DNA of 7,944 bases from Planctomycetota bacterium (lineage in GTDB: Bacteria > Planctomycetota > Phycisphaerae > Phycisphaerales > SM1A02): positions 1 through 7,944 of the forward strand of contig RFOC01000088.1 in the NCBI GenBank assembly GCA_009926815.1, written 5' to 3'. Within the stretch, counting starts at the first letter, position 1. Every line of letters starts with the position of its first letter. The notes beneath the pieces are model-generated. The model searched no databases. It was not told where the DNA came from and saw only the letters and a list, made by a program, of their open reading frames with translations. Position numbers and translations under genes: made by a program. Of the stretch, positions 1 through 7,371 are shown one piece after another.

Positions 1-309
1 CGCACCGAGCAGGTGGCCACCAGCGGTGCGCTGCACGGCGGTCGTCTGGCGGGCTTCCTCGGCGAGGTCACCGAGGGAGCCGGGCTCGTGGCGGAGCTGG
101 CCCGCGAGCGACCCGCCGAGGCCACGCCGCGCCCGGTCGAGCCCGTGCCGGCGCCGGCGGAACCACTGCTGCGCGAACTGGTGGAAGGGCAGGCAGGCGC
201 TCCCGCGAGCTCCGAAGCACCCAAGGCGCCAGCGCCTCGACCCACGGGACAGGTGGATCGTGGCGTGCTGGACAGCCTGCTGGGTGACGGGGAGGCCGGC
301 AAGAAGTGA
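1..309 (+). CDS. 3' end of an unidentified protein, possibly the ABC ATPase partner of the next gene
   Basis: This reading frame is open from the first base of the window and stops at TGA 307-309, so only the C-terminal ~102 residues are present and the start lies upstream. The visible part opens with a short helical, Ala/Gly/Leu-rich stretch (residues ~1-35), continues into a Pro/Ala/Glu-rich low-complexity linker (~36-82, with repeated PVEP, PAPAEP and APKAPAPRP elements), and ends in a short charged tail containing VDRGVLDSLLGDGEA. No Walker, signature or other catalytic motif is in the window, so the sequence gives no direct function. Its stop overlaps the permease start by 4 nt (GTGA), which implies co-transcription and translational coupling. 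From that position, an ABC-2-type ATP-binding subunit with a C-terminal extension is a reasonable guess. That is inference from context only. Confidence 0.7.
   Translation, partial: RTEQVATSGALHGGRLAGFLGEVTEGAGLVAELARERPAEATPRPVEPVPAPAEPLLRELVEGQAGAPASSEAPKAPAPRPTGQVDRGVLDSLLGDGEAGKK
289..295 (+). promoter_or_regulatory. Shine-Dalgarno site for the permease gene
   Basis: GGGGAGG lies inside the 3' end of the preceding gene, 10 nt before GTG 306. It supports the overlapping GTG as the real start of the permease. Confidence 0.5.
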
Positions 310-2345
310 GCGCATCCGCGCCAACGCTCCGGGGGCGCATCCGCGAGGCGTTGCGCCGCTCGGGCGTTCGCTGGCTGCTGACCGTGGTCATGACGCTCGT
401 GGTGGGCGGGGTCATGTCGCCCTTCGTGGTGACGGCCTTGCGGCTTGATGGCTGGCGACAGGCCATGGTGCAGTCGCTCCGGTCATCGACCCTGGAGCAG
501 CGCGATGCCGCGGCGGTGGCGCTGCTGGAGCGCGGCGAGGTGCAGGTGCGCGGCGAGACCTTCTCGAGCGACCGGCTCCGCGCCGTCGGCGCGGACCTCT
601 TCGACCGCAAGGGTCGGGTGCTCGACCCCGGCATGGTGGCGGAGATCCTGCTGGCCCCGCGCATGCCGGCCTGGGCGCCCACCTTCCTGGTGGAGAATCC
701 CCTCACGCCGCTGCTCGCGGCCGCGGCGATCCTGGCCTCCGCGGTGGGGGCGATCTGGTTCGGACTGCTGCCGGGCTACCTGGCCGTGGTCGGCGTCACG
801 GTGACGCTCTCCGCCCTCGGACTGCTGGCCGGCCGGCCGGCCGTCGCCTTCGTGGCCAGCGGCATGGCGGGACTGGTGATCAGCTTCGTGCTGCTCATGC
901 GGCTGCTGCTGGTGGTGCTGGGCGGTCGCCGCGGATGGATGGCCGTGGGTCAGACGGTGGTGCGCGAGGCGGTGCGCCTGCGCATCAGCGTGGGCTTCAT
1001 CGTGGTGCTGCTGGTGGTGCTTCCGCTGATCCCGCTCTTCATCGATCCGCGGAGTCCGCTCCGGTACCAGATCCAGACCTTCATGGCGCGGGGCCTCGAC
1101 CTGGCCTACGTGTGCGCGGCCTGCCTCACGCTCACGCTCGGTTGCGCGACGGTGGCGTTCGAGATCCGCGATCGGCAGATCTGGCAGCTCATGACCAAGC
1201 CTCTGGCCCGACTGCAGTACCTGCTGGGCAAGTGGGCCGGCATCGTGGCCCTCGACGCCGTGCTGCTGCTCGTCTGCGGCATCGGCATCTTCCTCTTCGT
1301 GCAGTGGATGCGCCTGAGGCCGGCCATGGATGATGGTGACCGGCTGGCGGTGCGCGACGAGGTGCTGGTGGCGCGCGAGTCGAGCCGTCCGCCCTACCAG
1401 CCGATGACGCGCGAGGAAGTGGCGGCGGCGGTGGATTCCGCGGTGGCCGCCGATTCCGTGCTCAAGAGCGATCTCGATTCGGGACGCCGCACCATCGAGG
1501 ATGTTCGTCGGGAACTGGGCAAGCAGGCGCAGAAGGAGCATCTGGCCAGGCAGCGTCAGGTGGCGCCGGGCGAGAGCCGCACGCTGGTGTTCCGAGGTCT
1601 GGGTCAGGCGAAGCGGCCGGGCGAGACGGTGACGCTCCGGTTCCTGCTGCATGCCGGGGCCAGCGACACGCACAGCGTGTATCCCGTGATGTTCCGGTTC
1701 CGCGACGACAGCTGGATCGATCGTCAGTTCATCCCCTCGCAGAGTGGCGTGCTCCCGGTGCCGGCCGAGCTCATCGACGACGCCGGCAACCTCGAGGTGG
1801 AGTTCATGAACATGGCGTTCGACGCCAAGGCCAAGGCCTTCCAGCCGGGCCCCTTCACCTTCAACTGGGACGAGGACGCGGTCGAGGTGCTCTATCGGGT
1901 GGGCGGCTTCGAGGCCAACTACCTGCGCGCGATGGCCGTGAACCTGGTCAAGTTCTCGTTCCTGGCCATGCTGGCGGTCTGCAGCGCCACCTTCCTGAGC
2001 TTCCCGGTGGCGTGCCTGCTCAGCTTCGCGATCTTCCTTGCGGGAAGCCTGAGCCCGTTCCTGGCCGAGAGCCTGAAGTTCCAGACGCTGGATTTCGGCG
2101 ATGGCTGGCTCGGGCAGGCCGTGACGCTGGTGGTCTACGCCATCGCCAACGCGGTCGAGTTCCTGCTGCGGCCCTTTGGACGCATCAGCGCCAACGAGTC
2201 GCTGGTTCGGGGTCTCAACGTGGGCTGGGAGCGGCTGGGCGAGGCCATGCTGGTCATCGGCGTGGGTTGGACCGGACTCTCGCTGCTGGTGGGGTGGCTC
2301 GCCTTCCGTCGCCGCGAACTCGCCATCTACTCGGGGCAGGGCTGA
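306..2345 (+). CDS. ABC-2-like transporter permease with a large extracytoplasmic insert
   Basis: This is a 679-residue polytopic inner-membrane protein. Hydrophobic segments lie near residues 23-45, 133-152, 155-175, 178-206, 228-247, 265-285, 311-335, 545-580, 597-620 and 653-671. Residues ~286-311 read FEIRDRQIWQLMTKPLARLQ followed by YLLGKWAG. That is the hallmark cytoplasmic stretch of ABC-2-type permeases (EI...R.....L.tKP..R..fllGK), which precedes a membrane helix and probably contacts the ATPase. Residues ~337-540 form a large hydrophilic insert, first charged and helical, then beta-rich. In this family such inserts usually face the periplasm. The GTG start overlaps the previous stop by 4 nt and has a good ribosome site. 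The next gene begins 3 nt after its stop. The substrate cannot be told from the sequence. Family assignment is fairly secure; direction and cargo of transport are unknown. Confidence 0.8.
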   Translation: MSASAPTLRGRIREALRRSGVRWLLTVVMTLVVGGVMSPFVVTALRLDGWRQAMVQSLRSSTLEQRDAAAVALLERGEVQVRGETFSSDRLRAVGADLFDRKGRVLDPGMVAEILLAPRMPAWAPTFLVENPLTPLLAAAAILASAVGAIWFGLLPGYLAVVGVTVTLSALGLLAGRPAVAFVASGMAGLVISFVLLMRLLLVVLGGRRGWMAVGQTVVREAVRLRISVGFIVVLLVVLPLIPLFIDPRSPLRYQIQTFMARGLDLAYVCAACLTLTLGCATVAFEIRDRQIWQLMTKPLARLQYLLGKWAGIVALDAVLLLVCGIGIFLFVQWMRLRPAMDDGDRLAVRDEVLVARESSRPPYQPMTREEVAAAVDSAVAADSVLKSDLDSGRRTIEDVRRELGKQAQKEHLARQRQVAPGESRTLVFRGLGQAKRPGETVTLRFLLHAGASDTHSVYPVMFRFRDDSWIDRQFIPSQSGVLPVPAELIDDAGNLEVEFMNMAFDAKAKAFQPGPFTFNWDEDAVEVLYRVGGFEANYLRAMAVNLVKFSFLAMLAVCSATFLSFPVACLLSFAIFLAGSLSPFLAESLKFQTLDFGDGWLGQAVTLVVYAIANAVEFLLRPFGRISANESLVRGLNVGWERLGEAMLVIGVGWTGLSLLVGWLAFRRRELAIYSGQG

Positions 2346-2348
2346 CGC

Positions 2349-4304
2349 ATGCGCGACCGATGGATCCAGGCGGGCTGCGTGGCGGTGATGGTCGGCGGCA
2401 TGGTGACCGGTGGTGCGCTGGTCCCCAGGCTGCTGCAGAAGGCCCGCGAGCAGGAGCTTCGCTACACCGCCGACCCCGTGGATGGCGCACCGCCCATCGT
2501 GGCGCTGGGCACGGCCATCGGGGCGCTTCGCGGCATCATCGCCGACTACCTGTGGATCAAGCTGCAGAGCCGCAAGGAGCAGGGGCTGTTCTACGAGGCC
2601 ATGGCCGATGCCGACCTGATCACGAAGCTGCAGCCGCGATTCGCCGAGGTCTGGGGCTTCCATGGCCACAACATGGCCTACAACATCAGCGTGCTCACCA
2701 ACACCCCGGAGGAGCGATGGGCGTGGGTGAACGCCGGGATCGACCTCATTCGCAACCGGGGGTTGCGCTACAACCCCAACGACCTGGGCCTGAACAAGGA
2801 GCTCGCGTTCTTCTTCGCCCACAAGCTCGATGGCGTGGCCGATGATGCGCACCTGCACTACAAGCGGGAGTTCGCCCGCGAGTGGCACTTCCTGCTGGGG
2901 CCACCGCCCATGGACACCGCGGCCCGCGAGAAGTGGCTGCGGACCATCGCCGAGGCCCCGGACACCATCGAGGAGCTGGAGGCGAAGGATCCCGACGTGA
3001 AGCGCCTGGAGGAGGAGCTGACGCGGGAGCTCTCGCCCTTCGACCGCCGCTTCGGCTTCAAGCTGGACCGCGAGTTCCTCACCAACGTGGGGCGATGGCA
3101 GTCGAGCAAGATCTCGCCGTACGCCAAGATCCTGGGGCTGGAGAAGCGGTTCCAGCAGAACGATCCGGTCTACGCCGCCTTCGATCGCGTGCTGTCCCGC
3201 CCCGAGAACGCCCAGGCCCGGGAGCGGCTGCTGGCCTTCCTGCGGAAGCGGGTGCTGCGCGACGACTACAACATGGATCCGGCCCTGATGGCCGACTACA
3301 CGCGCGACTACGGTCCCTTCGACTGGCGGCATCCGCAGTCGCACGCGTTCTACTTCAGCCGCATGGGCGCGCAGACCGGCGCCGAGCGCTACACCGACGA
3401 GGACGACGTCTACAAGATCCTCAACAACGATCGCATGACCATCCAGGCCATGCAGGCGCTCAATCATTCCGGCCTGATGGGCGTGGATCCGTTCTCGACC
3501 GACAACCCCACGCGGATGCACGACAACCGCTGGATCAAGCCCATCGAGAGGTACTTCAGGGATCTCTACGAGAAGCACTACAAGGTCCGTGGCGCGGGTG
3601 GCGACACGTTCATCGACTTCCACGAGAACTTCATGGCGCAGGCCATCCGGCAGCTCTACCGCTCCGGCGATGCGGAGGGGGCCCAGGAGATCCTCAAGCA
3701 CCTGGATGAGCTCTACGGCCGCGGCGGGCTGATCCCGAGCGAGAAGTACAGCAAGCCGCTGGAGGACTTCGTCCGGGACAACACCTACGGCGAGTACGAG
3801 ATGGTGCCGGACGTGGCGCGCACCGACGTCTACGCCGCGCTGCAGCGGGGGCTTCGCGAGGGCCTCATGCTGGGCAACCGGAAGGTCATGGATGATGCGC
3901 TGAAGTTCGCGCGCGAGCTGACCGAGTACTTCCAGAGCACGCGGTACACGGACTTCGTCAACAAGTTCGGCGAGCGGCGCATGGCCGACCTGGTGGGCGA
4001 TCTCCGGACCAGCGTGGAGACCGTCTTCATGGCGCTGCTTCGCGACCAGAACCAGCCGCTGCTGGACCGCCTGGTCATGTACAACCGGGCCAGCGATGAC
4101 CTGAAGCGCATGGCCTACGACGGCGTGAAGGATCAGCTGGCCATGGAGCTCTCCGAGGGTCCGCTCGCGGGCGTCTACCGGATCGAGGAGGTGCTGCCCG
4201 AGCCCCCGGGCATCGAGGCGTACCGCCAGGTGCAGGCGGAGATCGCCCAGCGCCGGCAGAAGGAACTCGAGGCGCAGAACCGGGCGGGCGCGCAGAGGAA
4301 GTGA
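2349..4304 (+). CDS. Conserved membrane-anchored protein of unknown function, coupled to the ABC permease
   Basis: I do not recognise a named family for this 651-residue protein. A single N-terminal hydrophobic helix (residues ~5-27, with few basic residues before it) suggests a membrane anchor or uncleaved signal, with the rest probably extracytoplasmic. A second moderately hydrophobic stretch, ALGTAIGALRGIIADYLWI (~51-69), precedes a helical region holding LQPRFAEVW (~94-102) and HGHNMAYN (105-112). The spacing of aromatic and small residues there resembles degenerate TPR-like helical pairs. A second aromatic motif, DWRHPQSHAFYF, starts at 325. Most of the protein is charged and helical, and the C-terminus (~625-651) is a Gln/Glu/Arg-rich helix. 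It lies 3 nt after the permease stop, and its own stop overlaps the next start by 1 nt. I recall proteins of this look beside ABC-2 permeases in planctomycetes, so an accessory role for that transporter is plausible but unproven. Confidence 0.8.
   Translation: MRDRWIQAGCVAVMVGGMVTGGALVPRLLQKAREQELRYTADPVDGAPPIVALGTAIGALRGIIADYLWIKLQSRKEQGLFYEAMADADLITKLQPRFAEVWGFHGHNMAYNISVLTNTPEERWAWVNAGIDLIRNRGLRYNPNDLGLNKELAFFFAHKLDGVADDAHLHYKREFAREWHFLLGPPPMDTAAREKWLRTIAEAPDTIEELEAKDPDVKRLEEELTRELSPFDRRFGFKLDREFLTNVGRWQSSKISPYAKILGLEKRFQQNDPVYAAFDRVLSRPENAQARERLLAFLRKRVLRDDYNMDPALMADYTRDYGPFDWRHPQSHAFYFSRMGAQTGAERYTDEDDVYKILNNDRMTIQAMQALNHSGLMGVDPFSTDNPTRMHDNRWIKPIERYFRDLYEKHYKVRGAGGDTFIDFHENFMAQAIRQLYRSGDAEGAQEILKHLDELYGRGGLIPSEKYSKPLEDFVRDNTYGEYEMVPDVARTDVYAALQRGLREGLMLGNRKVMDDALKFARELTEYFQSTRYTDFVNKFGERRMADLVGDLRTSVETVFMALLRDQNQPLLDRLVMYNRASDDLKRMAYDGVKDQLAMELSEGPLAGVYRIEEVLPEPPGIEAYRQVQAEIAQRRQKELEAQNRAGAQRK
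4294..4298 (+). promoter_or_regulatory. Shine-Dalgarno site that decides the start of the FAH-family gene
   Basis: AGAGG lies 5 nt before ATG 4304. The in-frame GTG at 4301 is only 2 nt from this site, too close to be used, so ATG 4304 is preferred. Confidence 0.5.
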
Positions 4305-4966
4305 TGCCATTCCGTCCACCCGCCATCCTGGCCATTGGCCGCAACTACGCCGACCACGCGCGAGAGATGGGGGGGCAGGTGGACCCCAACCCCATCCTCT
4401 TCATGAAGAATCCCGCCAGCGTGATCGGCGACGGTCAGGCGATCGAGATTCCACCCATCTGCCGCGAGCACGGACCTCAGGTCGATTACGAGGGCGAACT
4501 GGCGGTGGAGATCGGGCGCGACTGCCGCGACGTGCCCGAGGAAGGGGCGCTGGCCGTGGTCCGCGCGTACCGAGCGGCCAACGACGTGAGCGCGCGGTGG
4601 TGGCAGAAGCAGGGCAGCGGGGGCCAGTTCTGCCGCGGCAAGAGCTTCGACACGTTCTGCCCGCTGGGCGAGCCCATGCCCGCGGCGCGGGTGCCGGATC
4701 CGGGACAGCTGCGGATCCTCACCCGCCTCAACGGCCAGGTCATGCAGGATGCCGGCACGGGACTCATGTTCCACGGCGTCGGCCGGCTCATCGCCATGCT
4801 CAGTCGCGGCACCACGCTGCTGGAGGGCACCATCATCCTCACGGGATCGCCGGCGGGCGTGGGCAGCGCCCGCACGCCTCCGGTCTTCCTGAAGCACGGG
4901 GACACCATCGAGGTGGAGATCGAGGGCGTGGGCCGGGTGCGCAATCCCGTGCGCGAGCTTCCGTGA
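4304..4966 (+). CDS. Fumarylacetoacetate hydrolase (FAH) family protein, FAHD1-like
   Basis: This 220-residue protein is the length of stand-alone FAH-domain enzymes such as FAHD1 (acylpyruvate hydrolase / oxaloacetate decarboxylase). These are cytosolic enzymes that use a divalent metal to cleave C-C bonds in keto acids. Family signatures are visible in order: IGRNYADHAREM (11-22) near the N-terminus, NPILFMKNPAS (29-39), the first two metal ligands in DYEGELAVEIG (E63 and E65), the third ligand D94 in ANDVSAR, the conserved lysine in GKSFD (K113), and the TGSPAGVG loop (180-187). The E-x-E to D spacing of 31 residues matches what I recall for human FAHD1. The exact substrate cannot be fixed from sequence. 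ATG 4304 overlaps the previous stop (TGATG), and the stop overlaps the yidD start (GTGA), so it sits in the same transcription unit. Its link to the flanking transporter and YidD is not obvious. Confidence 0.9.
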   Translation: MPFRPPAILAIGRNYADHAREMGGQVDPNPILFMKNPASVIGDGQAIEIPPICREHGPQVDYEGELAVEIGRDCRDVPEEGALAVVRAYRAANDVSARWWQKQGSGGQFCRGKSFDTFCPLGEPMPAARVPDPGQLRILTRLNGQVMQDAGTGLMFHGVGRLIAMLSRGTTLLEGTIILTGSPAGVGSARTPPVFLKHGDTIEVEIEGVGRVRNPVRELP

Positions 4967-5202
4967 CCCGAGTCGACCCGGGCCCCGGACTGCCGGCCCG
5001 CCTGGGCATGGCCCTGGTCCGCGGCTACCAGCTGACGCTGTCGCACTGGCTGGGCGGTCGATGCCGCTTCGATCCCAGCTGCTCGGTCTACGCCGTGGAG
5101 GCGTTCCGCAGGCACGGCGCCCTGCGCGGCGGCTGGCTCACCCTGCGTCGGCTGCTTCGGTGCCATCCATGGGGCGGCTGCGGCCACGATCCGGTGCCCT
5201 GA
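4963..5202 (+). CDS. yidD: Membrane protein insertion efficiency factor YidD
   Basis: The product is 79 residues, typical for YidD, a small membrane-associated protein thought to help YidC-dependent insertion of inner-membrane proteins. The family signature is nearly complete: an amphipathic N-terminal helix (LGMALVRGYQLTLSH, 14-28), then GRCRFDPSCSVYAVEAF (32-48), a helix with HG and GGW, and the C-terminal RLLRCHPWGGCGHDPVP (63-79). Four cysteines lie at 34, 40, 67 and 73. The GTG start at 4963 overlaps the preceding stop by 4 nt, like the GTGA junction at 306. ATG 5008 (MALVRGYQ) is a possible alternative start that would still keep the conserved core. The last 65 nt are antisense to the 3' end of rnpA. 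In many bacteria yidD follows rnpA on the same strand; here it faces it. Confidence 0.93.
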   Translation: MTRVDPGPGLPARLGMALVRGYQLTLSHWLGGRCRFDPSCSVYAVEAFRRHGALRGGWLTLRRLLRCHPWGGCGHDPVP

Positions 5203-5548
5203 GGGCCAGCTCGCCCAGCGGCGGCGCATGGCGAAGCATGGCCTCTCGATAGTCCTCCAGCGTGCGCGGCTCGTGCGGTCGGACCTGCACGATCAGGTCC
5301 ACGCCGGCCGGCATGGATCGCTGCTCCAGTCGGAAGGCCTCGCGAAGCAGTCGCTTGATGCGATTTCGGCGCACGGCCGTGCCCACCCGTCGGCCGATGC
5401 TGATGCCCAGTCGAGGATGCGGCAGGCCGTTCGCGGCAGCCAGGAGCTGCGCGAAGCCCAGATCGCGTCGCAGGCGTGCCGCGTAGGCCCTGCGGAAGTC
5501 GCGGTCCAGCCGCACGCGCATGCGAGCCGGGAATCGAAGCGCAGCCAT
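5138..5548 (-). CDS. rnpA: Ribonuclease P protein component RnpA
   Basis: This 136-residue, strongly basic protein is the protein subunit of RNase P, which with the catalytic RNA removes 5' leaders from pre-tRNAs. Recognisable parts are the N-terminal RFPARMRVRLDRDFRRAY (5-22, matching the usual FP...L....DF..V/Y start), the RNA-binding core RLGISIGRRVGTAVRRNR (46-63) with the RNR motif and following IKRLLREAFR (64-73), and DLIVQVRP (84-91). ATG 5548 keeps the conserved FP element and overlaps the ClC stop as TGATG. A GGGAG site lies 5 nt upstream (5554-5558 on this strand). The length slightly exceeds the usual ~110-125 residues. The extra ~20 residues at the C-terminus are Arg/Asp/Ala-rich and are the part antisense to the end of yidD. 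No rpmH precedes it, as would be usual. Confidence 0.92.
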   Translation of the reverse strand: MAALRFPARMRVRLDRDFRRAYAARLRRDLGFAQLLAAANGLPHPRLGISIGRRVGTAVRRNRIKRLLREAFRLEQRSMPAGVDLIVQVRPHEPRTLEDYREAMLRHAPPLGELALRAPDRGRSRPMDGTEAADAG

Positions 5549-7371
5549 CAGCTCTCCCGCTCCAGTTCCTGCTGGTAGCGCCGCAGCAGCTGGGCGCGGC
5601 TCACCAGCCCCACCACGCGACCTGGATCCTGATCGTGGATCACGGGCAGGCTCTCCACGTCGTGGCGGCTGAAGCGATCCAGGGCCGCGTCCAGCGTGTC
5701 GCCCTGCCGAACCACGGGCAGGTCGTCGCGCATGAGTTCCTCCACGGTGAGCAGGGGAATGGCCTCGCGGTTCACCAGCGCATCGTGCAACTGATGCCGC
5801 GTGACCATGCCCCGGTAGTGGCCCTCGGCGTCACCGACCAGGAATTCGTGGGCACCCTCATCCTGCATGCGATCGACGAGGTGCGAGGCTGGATCGTCCA
5901 GGCGGACCAGCCGGGGCGCGTCCAGTTCCAGGTCGCTCACGCGAATCCGGCGCAGCACGGTCAGGTCGCTCATGCTTCCCAATCGGATGCCCAGCGCGGA
6001 CAGCTCCGCCGTGTAGATGCTGTCCCGGTGCAGCAGCCGGGTGACCATGGTGGCGATCACCGCCGTGAGCATGAGGGGCAGGATGACGCTGTAGCTGCTG
6101 GTCAACTCGTAGACCAGCAGCACCCCCGTGAGCGGGGCGTGGGTGGTGGCGGCGATCATGGCGGCCATGCCGACCAGCGCGAAGGCGGCCGGGCTTGGCG
6201 CCGAGGCGAATCCCGCGGCGTGCAGGCCAAGACCGAACGCGCCACCGGTCATGGCGCCCAGCAGCAGGCTTGGCGCGAACAGGCCGCCGGCGCCGCCCGA
6301 GCCCAGCGTGAGGCACGTGGCGAGGGCCTTGAGCAACCCGGCCCCGAGCACCGCCAGCGCCAGGCCGCCCATGACCCACGGGGTGGCCTGGAGCGCGGTG
6401 GCGTAGAAGTCGGGGGTCATCAGTTCCCGGGTGGCGGCATAGCCGGCGCCGAAGAAGGGCGGCATGGCATGAGCGCCGGGCCGCAGCCAGAGGTACGCCG
6501 CACCCAGGCCGCAGAGCATGAACGCACCCACCGTGGGCCGCAGATTGCGGGGCAGCGGCAGTCGGCTGAAGGCGTGCTCCGCGCGCGGAAGCAGGCGTAT
6601 GAAACCCACGGCCGGCAGCGCGCAGAACAGGCCCAGCGCGATGAAGAGCGGCGTCTGTCCCAGCGTGAACGCGTCGCCGTGGCGGAGGAATTCCGGGATC
6701 TGTCCGAAGAGGGGTTCCTGCCCGCCCAGCAGGGTCTGTGCCGTGGCGGCACTGACCACGCCCGCCACCACGATGGGCGTGAAGGTGCGCAGGGAGAAGT
6801 CCCGAAGGATGACCTCGAGCGTGAAGAAGATGCCCGCCAGCGGCGCGTTGAACACCGCGGCCAGGCCGGCGGCGCAGCCGCATCCCAGCAGCGTGGCGGT
6901 GCCGGCGGCATCACCGCCGAGCCAGCGGGCCAGGTTGCTTCCCATGGTGGCTCCGATGGTCACGATGGGTCCCTCGGGGCCGGCGCTGCCGCCCGAGCCG
7001 ATCGTGCAGGTGCTGGCCAGCCACTGCCGAAGGCCGATGCGCAGCGGAATGGACGACTGCTGCCGGTTCACCGCGTACAGCACGCGGGAGACGCCGTGGC
7101 CTCGGAAGGCGCTTGGCAGCAGCGTGAACACCAGTCCAGTCAGCAGGGCGCCCAGGATCGGTCCGGCCAGCACCGCCACGGTGGTGGCGGTGGGGTGGTC
7201 GGGACCGAGGTGCTCCGGCAGTCTTTCCAGCCAGCGGATGGGGGTGATGAAGGCGATGGCCACCGCAGCCATGAGCACGCCCACGCCTCCTGCCACGGCC
7301 AGAAGCCACCATTCCCGGTCCAGGCCGAGCCGGATCCGCAGGCGGGCTTGAAGCGGGATCGGACGACCCAT
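5548..7371 (-). CDS. ClC-family chloride channel/transporter with two C-terminal CBS domains
   Basis: This 607-residue inner-membrane protein (counted from ATG 7371) moves Cl- or a similar anion. ClC anion-path motifs are clear: GSGGSAGPEGP (125-135), with the serine of the first motif and the gating glutamate E133; FNAPLAGIFFTLEV (174-187); GSGGAGGLFAP (357-367); and a Tyr in DSIYTAEL (Y453) at the position of the central-pore tyrosine. At the site of the internal proton-transfer glutamate of the E. coli exchanger (E203) this protein has V187, as in ClC channels, so H+/Cl- exchange cannot be assumed. Residues ~485-538 and ~545-600 form two CBS domains in tandem, which often bind adenine nucleotides and regulate ClC proteins. 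The frame stays open to GTG 7479, but ATG 7371 is preferred because the extension lacks family similarity and runs through the divergent promoter region. The stop overlaps the rnpA start. Confidence 0.92.
   Translation of the reverse strand: MGRPIPLQARLRIRLGLDREWWLLAVAGGVGVLMAAVAIAFITPIRWLERLPEHLGPDHPTATTVAVLAGPILGALLTGLVFTLLPSAFRGHGVSRVLYAVNRQQSSIPLRIGLRQWLASTCTIGSGGSAGPEGPIVTIGATMGSNLARWLGGDAAGTATLLGCGCAAGLAAVFNAPLAGIFFTLEVILRDFSLRTFTPIVVAGVVSAATAQTLLGGQEPLFGQIPEFLRHGDAFTLGQTPLFIALGLFCALPAVGFIRLLPRAEHAFSRLPLPRNLRPTVGAFMLCGLGAAYLWLRPGAHAMPPFFGAGYAATRELMTPDFYATALQATPWVMGGLALAVLGAGLLKALATCLTLGSGGAGGLFAPSLLLGAMTGGAFGLGLHAAGFASAPSPAAFALVGMAAMIAATTHAPLTGVLLVYELTSSYSVILPLMLTAVIATMVTRLLHRDSIYTAELSALGIRLGSMSDLTVLRRIRVSDLELDAPRLVRLDDPASHLVDRMQDEGAHEFLVGDAEGHYRGMVTRHQLHDALVNREAIPLLTVEELMRDDLPVVRQGDTLDAALDRFSRHDVESLPVIHDQDPGRVVGLVSRAQLLRRYQQELERES

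Noticed and set aside
2012..2845. A + strand open frame overlapping the permease/unknown-protein junction
   Set aside because: It is out of frame with both well-supported genes, and its product is an Arg/Gly/Ala-rich shadow without motif or ribosome site.
4301..4303. GTG 4301 as start of the FAH-family gene
   Set aside because: It adds one residue and sits too close to the AGAGG site. ATG 4304 has better spacing and the common TGATG overlap.
483..4319. A 1278-codon open frame on the - strand covering the permease and the unknown protein
   Set aside because: It spans two unrelated + strand genes with clear membrane helices or motifs, ribosome sites and tight junctions. Its translation is low-complexity, His/Gln/Arg/Glu-rich with no domain. 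Long antisense open frames are common in high-GC genes.
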